Of a stretch of 64,000 nt of DNA, positions 41,912 to 52,984 are shown piece by piece. The stretch is from Sophora flavescens (Eukaryota; Streptophyta; Magnoliopsida; Fabales; Fabaceae). Under the pieces are notes generated by a model. The model was not told the origin of the DNA and searched no databases. It worked only from the letters and a program-made list of their open reading frames with translations. The translations under genes and the position numbers were made by a program. The stretch is taken from positions 52,031,007 to 52,095,006 of the forward strand of contig CM061070.1 of the NCBI GenBank assembly GCA_030762895.1. The letters are read 5' to 3'. The first letter of the stretch is position 1, and the number at the start of each line of letters is the position of its first letter.

Positions 41912-43174
41912 TGATGAGCCTCTGTTTGACTGGTTTTATAACTGGTAAAGACCTTGGCTTTGTGCTAATTTTATATCATTTTCACCCAAATTAGACTTGA
42001 TTGTCCTTAAGTAGTATTTTGAGTCTGTAAAGTGTTTTTAGGTTAATTTAGTTGATTTATAGTTAAATAAAGTACTTATGTTATTTTCTGTTTTTCAGGT
42101 TAATAAAAATGAATAATTCTGGTTCGCCCCGCGAAGGATATCTCGCGTCGCGAGTCACCAAGCTCAGAAAGTCAGAGACGATCACGGTTTACCCGTGTTG
42201 AAGATCACGGCTGTGGCAGTTTTGAAGTTGAAGCGTTCGCCTCGCGAGTATCCTTTCTCCTCGCGAGACCTGACTTCACGGTTGGCCCCTGATATTCATA
42301 ACGGGCGTAACAGAAGACTCTTCAGTTCCTCGCCTCGCGAAGGTTTGTTTGCCTCGCTAGAATACCAAAGGTTGCAGACTGTTCGCAAGATTCGCGTCGC
42401 GAGAGAGGCTTCGCCTCACGAGAAAGCTGATTCCAGAAATTGTATTTAAGCGTTTTAGACAGAACTGAAGGGAGTTAGTCAGAGTTAGCCAGTTTTGGCT
42501 AGTCTTAGACAGTAGTAGTAGCTTTCAGTAGTTTAATTCTTGTTTATTGTTTTCTTTTGTAATGGAGAGTTAGTCTCCTAGATTAATCTACTGTGATTGG
42601 TTTCTATTACATTTGAGGTTCTATAATTCCTGTTTTATTTGCTTTTCTCTTTTCAATGCAAAGCTATATGTTTCTGTTTGTTATTTCAGGAATGTATAGT
42701 GTTGTATTGATTCATTTCGGTGATGTTATGTTTCTATACTTAATCGCGTTTGTTATTTCGCGTGTGTTCGTTCATGTTCGTTTGTTCATGAGAGCTTAAC
42801 CCCGTTTGTTATTTCGGGAATAGGAACATACATCCGTAGTAGTGATTGCGTTGTTAATTGTTGCTACAACCGGGAGGGGATTAGAATCTGCTTAGGGCTT
42901 GGATTTATTTGAACCAATGATAGTGGGAAACCAAGAACAGTAGGTTAATCGTCTTTAGTTTATTTGCTATTCTCTTTAACTGCTCTGTTTTCATTGTTTT
43001 GTTTTCTTTGTTTTATTTGCATTCAATCCAAAACCCCCAAACTCACTTTTGATTTTCTGTTAATAATAACAACACTAAAGAGTCCTTGAGAGACGATACT
43101 CGAGTTGTCGCTTCCCTATCTGCATTAATTTTGCAAACGCTCGTTCTTTTTGGCGCGTGGCGACAGCGCGATCA
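41912..43174 (+). mobile_element. Solo LTR inside Athila-3 gag
   Basis: 1263 bp, TGATGAGCCT to GCGATCA, with perfect target duplication TTGTG at 41907-41911 and 43175-43179 and no internal region. The architecture matches Athila-group LTRs: acceptor-like TTTTTCAGG (about 42092-42100), a GC palindrome array with both CTCGCGAG and ATCACGG types (42121-42430), and a TATTTAAG box at 42443-42450. It is probably left after recombination between two LTRs. The exact lineage is uncertain, since the full element is not in the window. Confidence 0.88.
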
Positions 43175-43179
43175 TTGTG

Positions 43180-45786
43180 CTTCTTCTATCGTGAGGGGCA
43201 ACCTCAATACAGATTCCTTCAGAGTGGAAGGATGTGTCACAGCCCATATCCGTGAGAATCAATTTGATGGGGGTGGCAAACAAGACCCTCATAGACACAT
43301 CACTCGCTTCCTTGAAGCTTGTGACATGCAGAAGACAAGAGGAGTTTCTCAAGATGAGTTTCGCTTGCGGCTATTCCCTCTCTCTCTTAGGGATATCGTT
43401 CACGATTGGTTTGACAGCTTGGATCACAACAGTATCAGAACATGGGAGCAAATGGCCCAGAAGTTCCTCACTAAATATTTTCCTCCTCAGAAAGCGGCAC
43501 AAGCAAGAGTAGCCGTCACATCTTTCAGGCAGACAGAAGATGAATCTTATAATGAAGCTTGGGAAAGGTATAATGTGCTCTTGAGAAGATGTCCTTCGGC
43601 CTTCTTTGACCCGGTCTCCAAGGTTCAACATTTCTTTAACGGGTTAAGGGGGCGCTACCAGATGAATTGTGATGCCGCAGTGGGCGGTTCTTTTTCTTAT
43701 TTATCAGCTGAGGATGGATGGGCTTTATTGGAGAAGATGTCGAACAATGATTACAACCGTGGTAGGGAAACCCCAAGTGGAGTCAGTTCTGCAACAATAG
43801 AAGCCATTCTAGAGCAAAATAAACTGTTGAAGATGCAAAATGCAGCATTGTCTGGGAACAAAAAGGTTAATGTGATACACGAAGGAATGCCTCCGGGTTG
43901 TGATAATTGTAATGGAGATCATGACATTCAGAGTTGTCCGTTCAACTTATCTCAAGAACATGTGGACTCATGTTACAATTTCTATGACAGCGTGCCCCAG
44001 AACAACTATCAGAGGAACAGACAGAATGATTACAGTCAGAATCAGAATTAGGTTATATGAGGAGAGACCATCCGGGTTTCACTTGGAGTAATGCTAGTGG
44101 TGGTCTAGCCGGGCAACAACAACCTCAACAGAATCAGAGGCCAAACTATGGAATCTATCAACGCAATACCCAACAGGCTTTTCCAGGGCCTAATCAATTG
44201 CAAACAACAGATAGTGGAAGGCAACCTTGGGAGTTGGCTATAGAAAAGACGAATGCGGCAATTGAGAAGTTGTCAATCAATACAAGCACAGCCATTGACA
44301 AGTTGGCAACTCATACAGGGTCGGCAATTCAGAATCTAGAGACGCAGATGACTCAACTCGCAAAGCAACTAAATGAGCGTCTCCCAGGCACTTTCCCAGG
44401 TGATACCGAGAACAACCCAAAGAACCAATGCAATGCCGTAGCAACTAGAAGCGGCAGGGTGTTGGGATCTAACAGGGGTGCAACTTGTTCTCAGGAAGCT
44501 GAGGCCTCGGAACAACCACATGTTGAGGAAGAGCAACCTAAGAAAGAGGAGTTGGCAAGTGACAAGGCACCGGAGCAAGGGGGAAGGTTAAAACTTGTAG
44601 ATGAAGAGTTCCGAAGAAAGAAGTGGGTTGAACCCAAAGACCTCCCGCCCTTCATGAAGGTACCATATCCTGAAAGATTGAAGAAGCCTCTACAAGATAA
44701 ACAGTTCAATAAATTCCTTGATGTCTTCCGCAAACCTCAAATTAACATTCCATTTGCAGAAGCCTTGGAACAAATGCCATCTTATGCCCAATTTATGAAG
44801 GAGCTTCTTTCCAAGAAGCGGAAAATAGTGGATGAGGAAACGGTTGCTTTGACCGAGGAGTGTAGTGCCATTCTTCAAAGAAAACTACCTCCAAAGTTGA
44901 AGGATCCCGGTTCTTTTTCTATACCATGCACCATTGGGGAGATGACTCTAGGAAAGGCGTTGTGTGATCTAGGGGCAAGCATCAACTTGATGCCCCTCTC
45001 TATGATGAAGAAGTTGGGGATCAAAGAAGCCAAAGATACACAGATGTCACTCCAACTAGCCGATCGTTCTATAAAATATCCTTATGGGGTGGTCGAAGAT
45101 TTGTTAGTGAAGGTGGACAAGTTCATATTTCCAGCGGATTTTGTGGTGCTTGATATGGATGAAGACGCCGAGATCCCTCTCATATTGGGTAGGCCCTTCT
45201 TGGCCACTGGGCGTGCTTTGATAGATGTGCAATAAGGGAAACTCACCCTAAGGGTGCAAGATGAGAATGTAGTCTTCAATGTCTTTGAAGCAATGAAGCA
45301 CCTCACTGAGAGGTCAGATGTGTATCGAGTGGATATGGTGGACTCAATTGTCAAGGCAAATGCCACTAGAGAAGCCCATGGTTCTTCACTTGCACAAGTG
45401 TTGGTAGAATCCCATGATGATGATAGTCAGGAAGAAGACCCTTTGGGGGATGAGGACTATCTTGAGTGCTTAAAAAACATGGAAGCCTTACCGAGTCTCC
45501 CAAAGGATGAATGTACAAAGGAAAAACTCAACAACGAAGGAATGGAAGAAGATAACAAAGCACCGGAGTTGAAGCAACTCCCAACCCACTTAAGGTATGC
45601 ATTCTTGGGGGAGAAGGGACAACATCCGGTAATCATTAGCAATGCCTTGAAAAAGGATGAAGAAGAAAAGCTATTGAGAGTTCTTAGGGAACACAAATCC
45701 GCCATTGGGTGGAAGATTTCGAACCTAAAAGGTATAAGCCTAGGCATGCATAAGATTTTGATGGAGGATGATTATAAGCCGGTGGT
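43180..45786 (+). pseudogene. gag-pol: Athila-3 gag (main part) and protease
   Basis: Continues from 41911: SSIVRGNLNTDSF, HITRFLEACDM, FLTKYFPPQKAAQAR, knuckle CDNCNGDHDIQSC. A small indel gives a stop at 44049. The next frame carries the Gln-rich linker, KKWVEPKDLPPFMKVPYP, and the protease with active site DLGA (44966-44977) and LILGRPFLATGRALID. A TAA at 45233 interrupts it, then the same frame runs through KAPELKQLPTHLRYAFLG and HKSAIGW to PVV at 45786, where the composite element cuts in just before RT. Protease would cleave the polyprotein during particle maturation. Confidence 0.9.
45782..45786 (+). other. Left target duplication of the composite element (GTGGT)
   Basis: GTGGT recurs exactly at 54469-54473. 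Confidence 0.9.
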
Positions 45787-46765
45787 TGATAATCCGCTAG
45801 ATTATGTGATTTGTGTGTGTTTATTTGATGGATTTTTACTCCTAATTATACAAATTGGTTGAGTTTTGTCCCTAAGTTTAGTTAATTAAGTTTTAAAGAG
45901 TGTTTTATATATTTTAGTTAAATTTTATGATTTTAGAGTTGATCTAATTGTGTTTTTATTTGTTTGTGTTTGTAGGAAATAATAAAGAGAGATTAAGTTA
46001 TGCAATTCATATTTGGATTAATTTGGTCTTTGAGCCCAAGAAATTGTTGCTGGACAATTGAGAATTGGAATTGAAAGAATAAAAAAAAGTCGTGCACAAC
46101 AATAAGCACAAGGGCCCACGTGTAACAAATGAGAGCATTTGGATTTGAAAGAAAAAAAGAAGAAGACAAAGGGCCGAGGCCTTGACGGGAAGCCACAAGA
46201 GACGTGGTGTGGAATTTTGAATTAAAAAGGAAAAAAATAGCGAAAAGAAAGGACAGCAGAATATAGGGCCACAGCGGAAAAAAAAGGGCCAGCCGCACAG
46301 TATATGGAGGAGCGTGAACAGAAAAGAGAGGAGGAGAGCCGCACAGGGTTTAATTTGGGGTTTTAGGCTCATTCCACCTAAGACATTAGGGTTTGAGTAT
46401 TTTAGAAGATTTGATTGTCATAAATGAATTAGGACTTGTGTTAGTAACCATTTCATTGCAATTGAGGGAGGATTAGTGTAGTCTAACCCTAACAATTCTA
46501 TCCATTTCTTTCTGCATTCCAAGTGTTTGTTAAAAATCCTAAAAGACCAAAAACATTTTATTCTTATGCTTCTTTTTATTTTGTTTACTTTCGCTGGGCT
46601 TGGTACTTAGTATTGAGCTCCCTTCCATCCAAACTCGATAGTCTAGATAGTTGTATTATTTGTGAAGTGGTAGTTGACAACCAATCCCTGTGGACGATAT
46701 TCGGTCTCACCGATTTATTACTTGTACGACTGGGTACACTTGCCTTTATTCTAAAAATCGCATCA
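45787..46765 (+). repeat. Outer 5' LTR of the composite element, internally deleted
   Basis: 979 bp against 1484 bp for the 3' copy. The two are nearly identical, except that about 500 bases (matching 53548-54050) are missing at the join GCCGCACAG|GGTTTAATT near 46346. Confidence 0.9.
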
Positions 46766-46771
46766 AGTTTT

Positions 46772-46789
46772 TGGCGCCGTTGCCGTGGA
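46772..46789 (+). other. Primer-binding site of the composite element
   Basis: TGGCGCCGTTGCCGTGGA: the Athila tRNA-Asp site with one mismatch. Confidence 0.85.
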
Positions 46790-46920
46790 TTGGCTTTGTC
46801 AATATCATTAGTAACAAATGAGGCAACTAATTTAGACATTTTTATTTTTTTATTTTTATTTTCTGTGTATATTTCATTTTTTTTGTTTTGAGTTTTGTTT
46901 TTGCAAGGTGGACGAAAATC

Positions 46921-47585
46921 ATGAAAATTTTTTATTATCCACCTGATGAGGAAGCTTCCAGTCATATTTTGGAGGACAACTTGTGTTGGGAAGATGATTT
47001 AAATTTGGGAGAATTCTTCGAGGAGTTTTCTCTATCTCATAACATCCCATCACGAGTCGATCCTATGACTGGTGAGCTTATATATATATATACCGAGGAG
47101 GATTGGGAAACCTTTTGGGCATATTTACCACCTCCACCACCATGTATGATTCCCATAGAGCCAATGAAGAAGAATTTGCGAAAAATCTGGTTGTGGGAAT
47201 GGATCAAATTGAAGATGAAGTGGTGGTGGTAAGTGAACCACAACAAGAGGAATTACCTTCCACAAATCCTTGGGAAACAACAAGTGAGGAGGCAGGGCAT
47301 CTAGATAGCACTCCTTCCACCATGCATGCTGAGCAATCTGATTTTACTGCATTAGAAAAATATGTTGGCTTGCATGCATGTGTGGACATTGGTAAGTTAG
47401 CCCCTCCCACTTGTCTGTCACACTTCCTCTTGACAATTCCATTTGACTCGAGAGGAAGTGAGTTTATAATTGTAAAGGTAAATGGAATTTCCACCCAATG
47501 GCTGGGTGGATTTGAAAATAAAGTTATATTACTGTTACAATCACCGCCCCAATTTCTATTTGATCCGGGAGGAGGAGCCAGGTGA
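46921..47585 (+). pseudogene. ORF-X copy 2, with a different N-terminal domain
   Basis: Starts MKIFYYPPDEEASSH at 46921. The first 70 residues are very acidic (CWEDDLNLGEFFEEF, YTEEDWETFW) and end in a proline run; they do not match copies 1 and 3 beyond the opening M-x-x-Y-Y-P-like pattern. After a frameshift near 47145 the second part (EEEFAKNLVVGMDQIEDEVVV, KYVGLHACVDIGKL, QWLGG, VILLLQSPP, FDPGGG) matches copy 1 closely and ends at 47585. Function unknown. The mix of a shared C-terminal half with an exchanged N-terminal half suggests domain swapping. Confidence 0.55.
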
Positions 47586-47609
47586 TGCTTTTCAATAAGT
47601 CAAGCTAGT

Positions 47610-47643
47610 GACATTAAAGAAGCGCTTATTGGGAGGCAACCCA
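47610..47643 (+). other. Conserved 34-nt post-ORF motif, copy 3
   Basis: GACATTAAAGAAGCGC then TTATTGGGAGGCAACCCA, shortly after ORF-X copy 2. Confidence 0.75.
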
Positions 47644-47711
47644 ATTTTTCTTTTCCTTTTCCTTTTCCTTTTTTCCTTTTTGTTTAGTTAGATTTTATTT
47701 TTGATTTTAAA

Positions 47712-47739
47712 CTCTTGAATAATTTGAGAAGATCAAGAG
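47712..47739 (+). other. Invariant 28-nt hairpin, copy 3
   Basis: Identical to the other three copies. Confidence 0.8.
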
Positions 47740-47775
47740 TTTTCTTTTACTAATAAATTTGCCAAGTGATTTCAG

Positions 47776-47888
47776 GGAAAGAAGGAAGGGAGAGCAAGAA
47801 AAAGAAAAGTCAGCACCCCTCACGGACGTGATGCATTTCATAAGCAAGTTTCTGACTGGAATGAAAGTTAACACCCGCTACCGCCTCG
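47776..47888 (+). other. Candidate exon, palindromes mostly deleted
   Basis: Acceptor-like TGATTTCAG|G and donor-like CCTCG|GTAAGC are kept, while only one CTCACGGACGTGATG palindrome remains between them. Confidence 0.4.
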
Positions 47889-47948
47889 GTAAGCCGTTCC
47901 AATTTTTTTGTTTTATTTTATTTTTCTTTCCTCTCTCTAACTTGATTG

Positions 47949-47970
47949 TTTACATTGGGGACAATGTAAA
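47949..47970 (+). other. Hairpin plus purine tract, copy 3
   Basis: TTTACATTG/CAATGTAAA stem, followed by TTCTTAAGCTTGGGGTAGGGG. Confidence 0.7.
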
Positions 47971-49236
47971 TTCTTAAGCTTGGGGTAGGGGTATTTTGCA
48001 TTTGCATTTTTCATGTTGCATTCATATAGTGTTGCATGATAGCTTTGCATGTTCACACAATTAGATTGCCCTTGCTTAGATTATGCATCCAATTGTGAGA
48101 ACTAAGTGCCAATAAATTGTGATAGTGAATTGTTGAACCCAATCTGTTTATTCTTGTGATATGGCTGCAAATGAAAATGTTTGAGATAATCTTGGATAGT
48201 TGATAATTAGCATATGGTTCTGAAGATTTTTGTTTTTCATTGATTCTGAACTAAAATGTGAGATTTTGAGCCAAAGGGGTACTCACTAAAATTTTACCCC
48301 ATTCCTTGTGTTAGAGTGTTATTCCTCTTGGTTTCCATTCTCTAGAACTTGACTTGAAACCATTTTGAAGCTTTAAAATTTTTGAAAACAATTTTGAAAA
48401 TGATTGAGGCAATAGGTATTTTTCTGGCCTTCTGAGTTTTGAATGATGAAATGCTACCCCTTAGTTGCCCAATTTTGAGCCTACAAAAGAATAAAATGCT
48501 TTTCTTGGTACCCTGAAATGTTTTGATAAATAATGTTTGATGGGACCTTCTAAAGTATTACAAAAGGGTAAAAAGGTAGTTGAAAGTTTGGGAAAAGAAT
48601 CAGAAAAAAATAATTCTCTTGATTTGAAAAATCTTCCCTTCTCCAAAGAAAAAAAAATAAATAAAAAAAATTAAAAATAAATAGAGAAGGGGGTGACAAA
48701 AAGAAAAGTGAAAAATAAAAAGAAAAAGAAAGAAAAGAAAGGTGGAAAAATAAATTGAAAACCCAAGAAAGTATTTTAGAAGGTCATGTTTGCAAAGCTT
48801 GATGTTTATGTAACCTTTTGAAATGTCATTTTCTTGTTATCCCCACCTAACGATTAATCCCATGGCCACGTTACAACCAAATAAAAGACCTCTTGATTCT
48901 TGATTGTTTTCATTAATAAAGTAGAGATTTGGTTGATAGTCAAGCCTATGGTAGGATTCATCCCTTGAGGAAAATTGAGTGAATTGTCTTATGCCACTAA
49001 ACACTTGAGTGAGGGAGAAAAGAGAGCCAAGCAAATGAATAAGCTTGGGGTGAGCTTCAGGTGAGAAAGAGTGCCCAAATCAGTGAGAACATGATTCTAA
49101 GGAACCTAAGCCTCTAATTGGACTTGAATTGATTGTCTCTTGCTGAATTGTTTGATTTGCCTATTACTTGGATCATTTGCTCGGGTTCTTAATTCACTAT
49201 CCATGTTCTGTTTTTTTTTTCTACTGGCCTTAGTGA
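47971..49236 (+). other. Conserved non-coding region of the first interior
   Basis: Diverged homologue of 14360-15619, with an A-rich tract at 48640-48750. No gene seen. Confidence 0.7.
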
Positions 49237-49275
49237 TTGCTTGAGGACAAGCAATTAAATAAGCTTGGGGTGATT
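49237..49275 (+). other. Hairpin and polypurine tract before the middle LTR
   Basis: TTGCTTG, AGGA, CAAGCAA, then AATAAGCTTGGGGTGAT ahead of TGATAGCG. Confidence 0.7.
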
Positions 49276-50644
49276 TGATAGCGTGATTTTACATCATGTT
49301 TTCTGTACATTTTTGCATGCATTTTGCATATAGATTAGGCATTCTCTAGTTGATTTTAGTTAGATTTTCCCTTGGAACGGGTGAAGCGGTTTCTTGGTGT
49401 TGTTTTGCAGGAATTCAATGTAAAAATGATCAAAATCAGCCATGGTGGAGCTTGGATGAAATAAAGCTTGAAAAGTGAAGAATATGAGCCAAACAGAGCC
49501 CATCACGGCCTGGCCGTGATGACCATCACGGCCGTGATCAAGCAGAGCAGAAGGCAAAGTCGAGATCGTCACGCCTGCCTGCGTGATGGACATCATCACG
49601 GCCGTGACCTACCAGAAATTCAAGTTTCGCGTCGCGAATCCAGGGCTCGCCTCGCGAGAGTTAAAAAGTGAAATGACGCCCACTCCAGAACGCGTCACGG
49701 CCTGGCCGTGATGGCCATCACGGCCGTGACGCGCAGCAGACCTATAAATTAAAACGCAGCAGACAGAACATAGGGAGTTTTTAGGGTCCAAAGGGAGGCA
49801 TTTGGAGGCACTTGGAGGCTGTGGCTGAGCTAGGGTTTCAACCCTAGAAGGGAGTTGCTGAGAGGGGTTGCTGTGAAGAAGAAGGAAAGCTCCCATGGAG
49901 TCTCTCCTCTCCTCTTCTCCTATTTCCCTGGTTTGGTTTGTAAATATGAGTAACTAATCCCCCATTGTTGGGGTTAGATGTAGCTTTTCTGAACTTGTTT
50001 GTATTTGATTTGGTGTTTTAATGCAAGTCTCTATTTCCTTATGAGTATGTGATTCTGTGCTTAATGCTTTCCTTGGATTAGCTACCCATAGGAATGATAT
50101 GTTGCTTTGATAGATGACTGAAAGGTTGGTGTTAAGGCATGCTCATGAATCATATGCCAAGTAGTTCAAGAATCTAGACATAGGTGTTGAATGCTTGCAA
50201 TCTTATAAGTCTTGACTTAATGCAAAATCACAGATTAATCCACCTAAGACATTAGGGTTTGATTTGGGGTTTTAGGCTCAATGCACCTAAGACATTAGGC
50301 TTGAGTATTTTAGAAAAGGCTTGATTGTCATTATTGAACTAGAACTTGTGTTAGACGCCATTTCATTGCAATTAAGGGAGGATTAGTGTAGTCTAACCCT
50401 GACAATCTCAACCACATCTCTGTTTGCATACCAAGTGTTCGACAAAATTCCCAAAGGACCAAAAACATTTTATTTCTTTATTTTCTATTTTAATCTCTCA
50501 TACTTTAGTTTAGTCTAGATAGTTGTTGAGTTTGTGAATTGGTAATTGACAACCAATCCCTGTGGATACGATAACCGGTCTCACCACCGTATTACTTGAT
50601 TGCGACGAGGTGCACTTGCCTTTATTTCTAAAAATCACGCATCA
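49276..50644 (+). repeat. Middle, chimeric LTR of the composite element
   Basis: The first 480 bases (TGATAGCGTGATTTTACATC, TTTTGCAGG, palindromes 49501-49735, CCTATAAATT at 49741) are of the Athila-2 U3 type. From about 49780 on, including the CCCCATTGTTGGGGTTAGATG segment and the AAATCACGCATCA end, it is of the outer LTR family (compare 53690-54468). The switch is near the TATA/R position. Confidence 0.85.
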
Positions 50645-50724
50645 AGTCTTTGTATTTTATTTATTTTTTGTATATATTTGATATTTTCTTTTGAGTTTTA
50701 TTTGTGCAAGGTGGATTGCAACAC

Positions 50725-51479
50725 ATGGAGACTTATTATTTTCCAACCTTGGATGGAGTTACAAAATATTCTTTTGGGCCTAATGTGGTCATGGGATACT
50801 ATAGGCTTTGGGGAAATCAATGCCCTTATGCACAAGCTTATAGTGTAATCATGAAGCACGAGGAGGAATGGAAATGGAATGAGCCAAATCCTTTGAAATT
50901 TGCTCTGGAACAATATTCACAAGAGTTGTCCATCTCTGAGACCAAAATAAGAACCAACTGTGATAGTATCAAAGCTGTGATGCAAAATTTCAAAATGCAA
51001 GTTGATGAAATTTGTAAACAGTTGGTACAAGAATCACATGAAGCACAATTTGAGCAAAATCTGGTTTTGGGGATAATTCAAAGTGAAGTTGAAGTGGCAG
51101 TAAGGGTGAGTCACAAGAAAAAGAACATGGAATGGAGAGCAAAGAGGAACTACCTTTCACCATGCTTGCTGAGAAACCGGGAATTTCTGTATTGGATAAA
51201 TATATTGGTTTGGATGCATGTGTGGATACTACAAAATTGGCTCAAGAAGTAAAACCTCATGTGCTTCATGGAACACTTATGCCTGAAGAGGTTGAAAGAG
51301 GAGCTTATCACTTGCAGTTTGACCCAGGAGGAACCGAGAGTAGAATCATATTGCTTCTGCAAGTGCCACTTTACAAGCTTTGGGATCCGGGAGGAAGCCT
51401 TTCAACTTTGAGCATCTCTTGGCCCCTATGCTACAAGCAATGGGATCCGGGTGGAAGCTTCTCAATGAGTTTTTCTTAA
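50725..51479 (+). pseudogene. ORF-X copy 3, best-preserved N-terminal half
   Basis: The start METYYFPTLDG at 50725 follows TGTGCAAGGTGG, a leader shared with the other copies. The N-terminal half is uninterrupted: GVTKYSFGPNV, AQAYSVIMKHEEEW, ALEQYSQELSISE, NCDSIKAVMQNFKMQV and EICKQLVQESHEAQF, followed by NLVLGIIQSE. A frameshift near 51108 leads to the second half: MLAEK, KYIGLDACVDTTKL, RIILLLQVPLY and three DPGG repeats, ending at 51479. About 250 codons in all. No recognised family. It is directly preceded by an LTR whose primer site has been lost. Confidence 0.6.
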
Positions 51480-52947
51480 CCCTTCACTTTAATTTATTTT
51501 TATTTTCTTGTTGTTAGTTGTGTGTTTCACATGTTTTAGTTAGTTTGTGTTAGAATAAAATAGACCAAGCACTTAGAGATTTAGGATGCTGTTTTGAGAT
51601 GTCACTTTTAGCATTCTCATTATTTTGTGCATTTTGTCTGGCTATTTTCCTTTCTTTGGAAGTTCTTCTTGTAGTATAGTCTTCATTTTTCAAATTTGTT
51701 CATAGCAATTTTCATAACCTCTTTGGTTATTTTTGTTTCTTTTTTATTAAATTCATGGCAATAAGGTATGGAACGAAATTTTGGAATCTTAGTTATAACC
51801 TTAGTGAGATATTGGGCTTGATTGTTGATTCTTTGAGTGTGCACCATTGAGTTGATGTGCTGAGATTTGCTTGATTCTTTTATCTAAGATTCATGAATTG
51901 CATGTTTTGCATAAAAATGATTTGGGCCATTTTTCATAAGCCACTTGAGCCAAAAAGCCAACCTTGCATGAAAAAATTCCCTTGCTAACCCCTTTGAGCT
52001 TATTGTTACTTTTTGTTCTCACCCTTGCTTCTTGAATGATGATTACCATGTTTATTCCAACTTGAGGATAGGAGAGCATTGGTGAATTGCTTGTGGACAA
52101 GCAAAGACTTTGGTTTGGGGGAGAGAGTAATGAAATATTGTGAGAAGCTTTGGAAAAAAAAAAACAAGGTGAAAAAAAAAAGACATGAAAAAGTGGGAAA
52201 AAATTGATACCCACAAGAAATTTTTTTTTTTGAAAAAATGGAAGTTGAAACAAAAAAAAAAATATAAAAAAGAAAAGAAAAAGAAGTTTGAAAAAAAAAA
52301 AGAAGAGATTTATGTGAATAAGGTTGAGGAATAAAGTTGAAAGAAGCTTCAAAGAAAGGAAAGGAGAAATGGAAAAAAAAATCAATTATAGCAATTGGGA
52401 ATTTGTGCTTTACATCGAAACATTTGAGTTGTTGTAATTGCTCTCATATTCCCTTGGACATTCTTCTATTTGTTTCTCACCTCACTTGTTTTCCACTTTA
52501 GCCAAGTTACAACCCAAAATAAAGTCCCTTTGATTTGTGCATGCTTGTGGTTTGTGAATTTTTTTGGAGTTAGATGAAAAGCAAATCTATGGTTCCATGA
52601 CTCTAATGCGTGCTTTGAGGGAAACACTTCACCACCATATACTTGAGTGATTATTTGATGAGTGTGTATCCTGTGAGGACTAAGGTTTTAATTTTTCTTC
52701 CATTACCAAATTGCCATGATTTTTAATTTCTAAGAATATGGAGATTGCAAAGTTGTTATGCTTTTTGCTTCCTGACATTTTTGGAATTGAGCTTGCTACT
52801 GGCTGATGCTTCTATTTTAGGAATTAGTCTTGTTGCAATTTTGCCTTTTGGTGATTTTGTTTAATTGTGCTCTCAATCAGTTTTCCTGAATCATGTCGGT
52901 GTTTGGTCTGTTGTCCTTTGTGTTTTGAGTGCTAGTTTGAGTTACTT
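51480..52947 (+). other. Non-coding 3' region of the second interior
   Basis: No gene. It contains a hairpin TTGCTTG/CAAGCAA at 52087-52104 followed by ACTTTGGTTTGGGGGAG, then a long A-rich tract (52150-52385) that produces a false hydrophobic minus-strand frame. Confidence 0.65.
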
Positions 52948-52984
52948 TTGCTTGGGGACAAGCAAAGTCTTAGGTTTGGGGGTG
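52948..52984 (+). other. Terminal hairpin and polypurine tract of the composite element
   Basis: TTGCTTG, GGGA, CAAGCAA, then TTAGGTTTGGGGGTG directly before the outer 3' LTR. Confidence 0.7.

Noticed and set aside
45993..46372. Hydrophobic minus-strand frames in the composite LTRs (also 53191-53688)
   Set aside because: Complement of purine-rich LTR sequence. Several frames are open at once, which indicates composition rather than coding.
51891..52385. 164-codon Phe/Leu-rich minus-strand frame
   Set aside because: Complement of a long A-rich non-coding tract.
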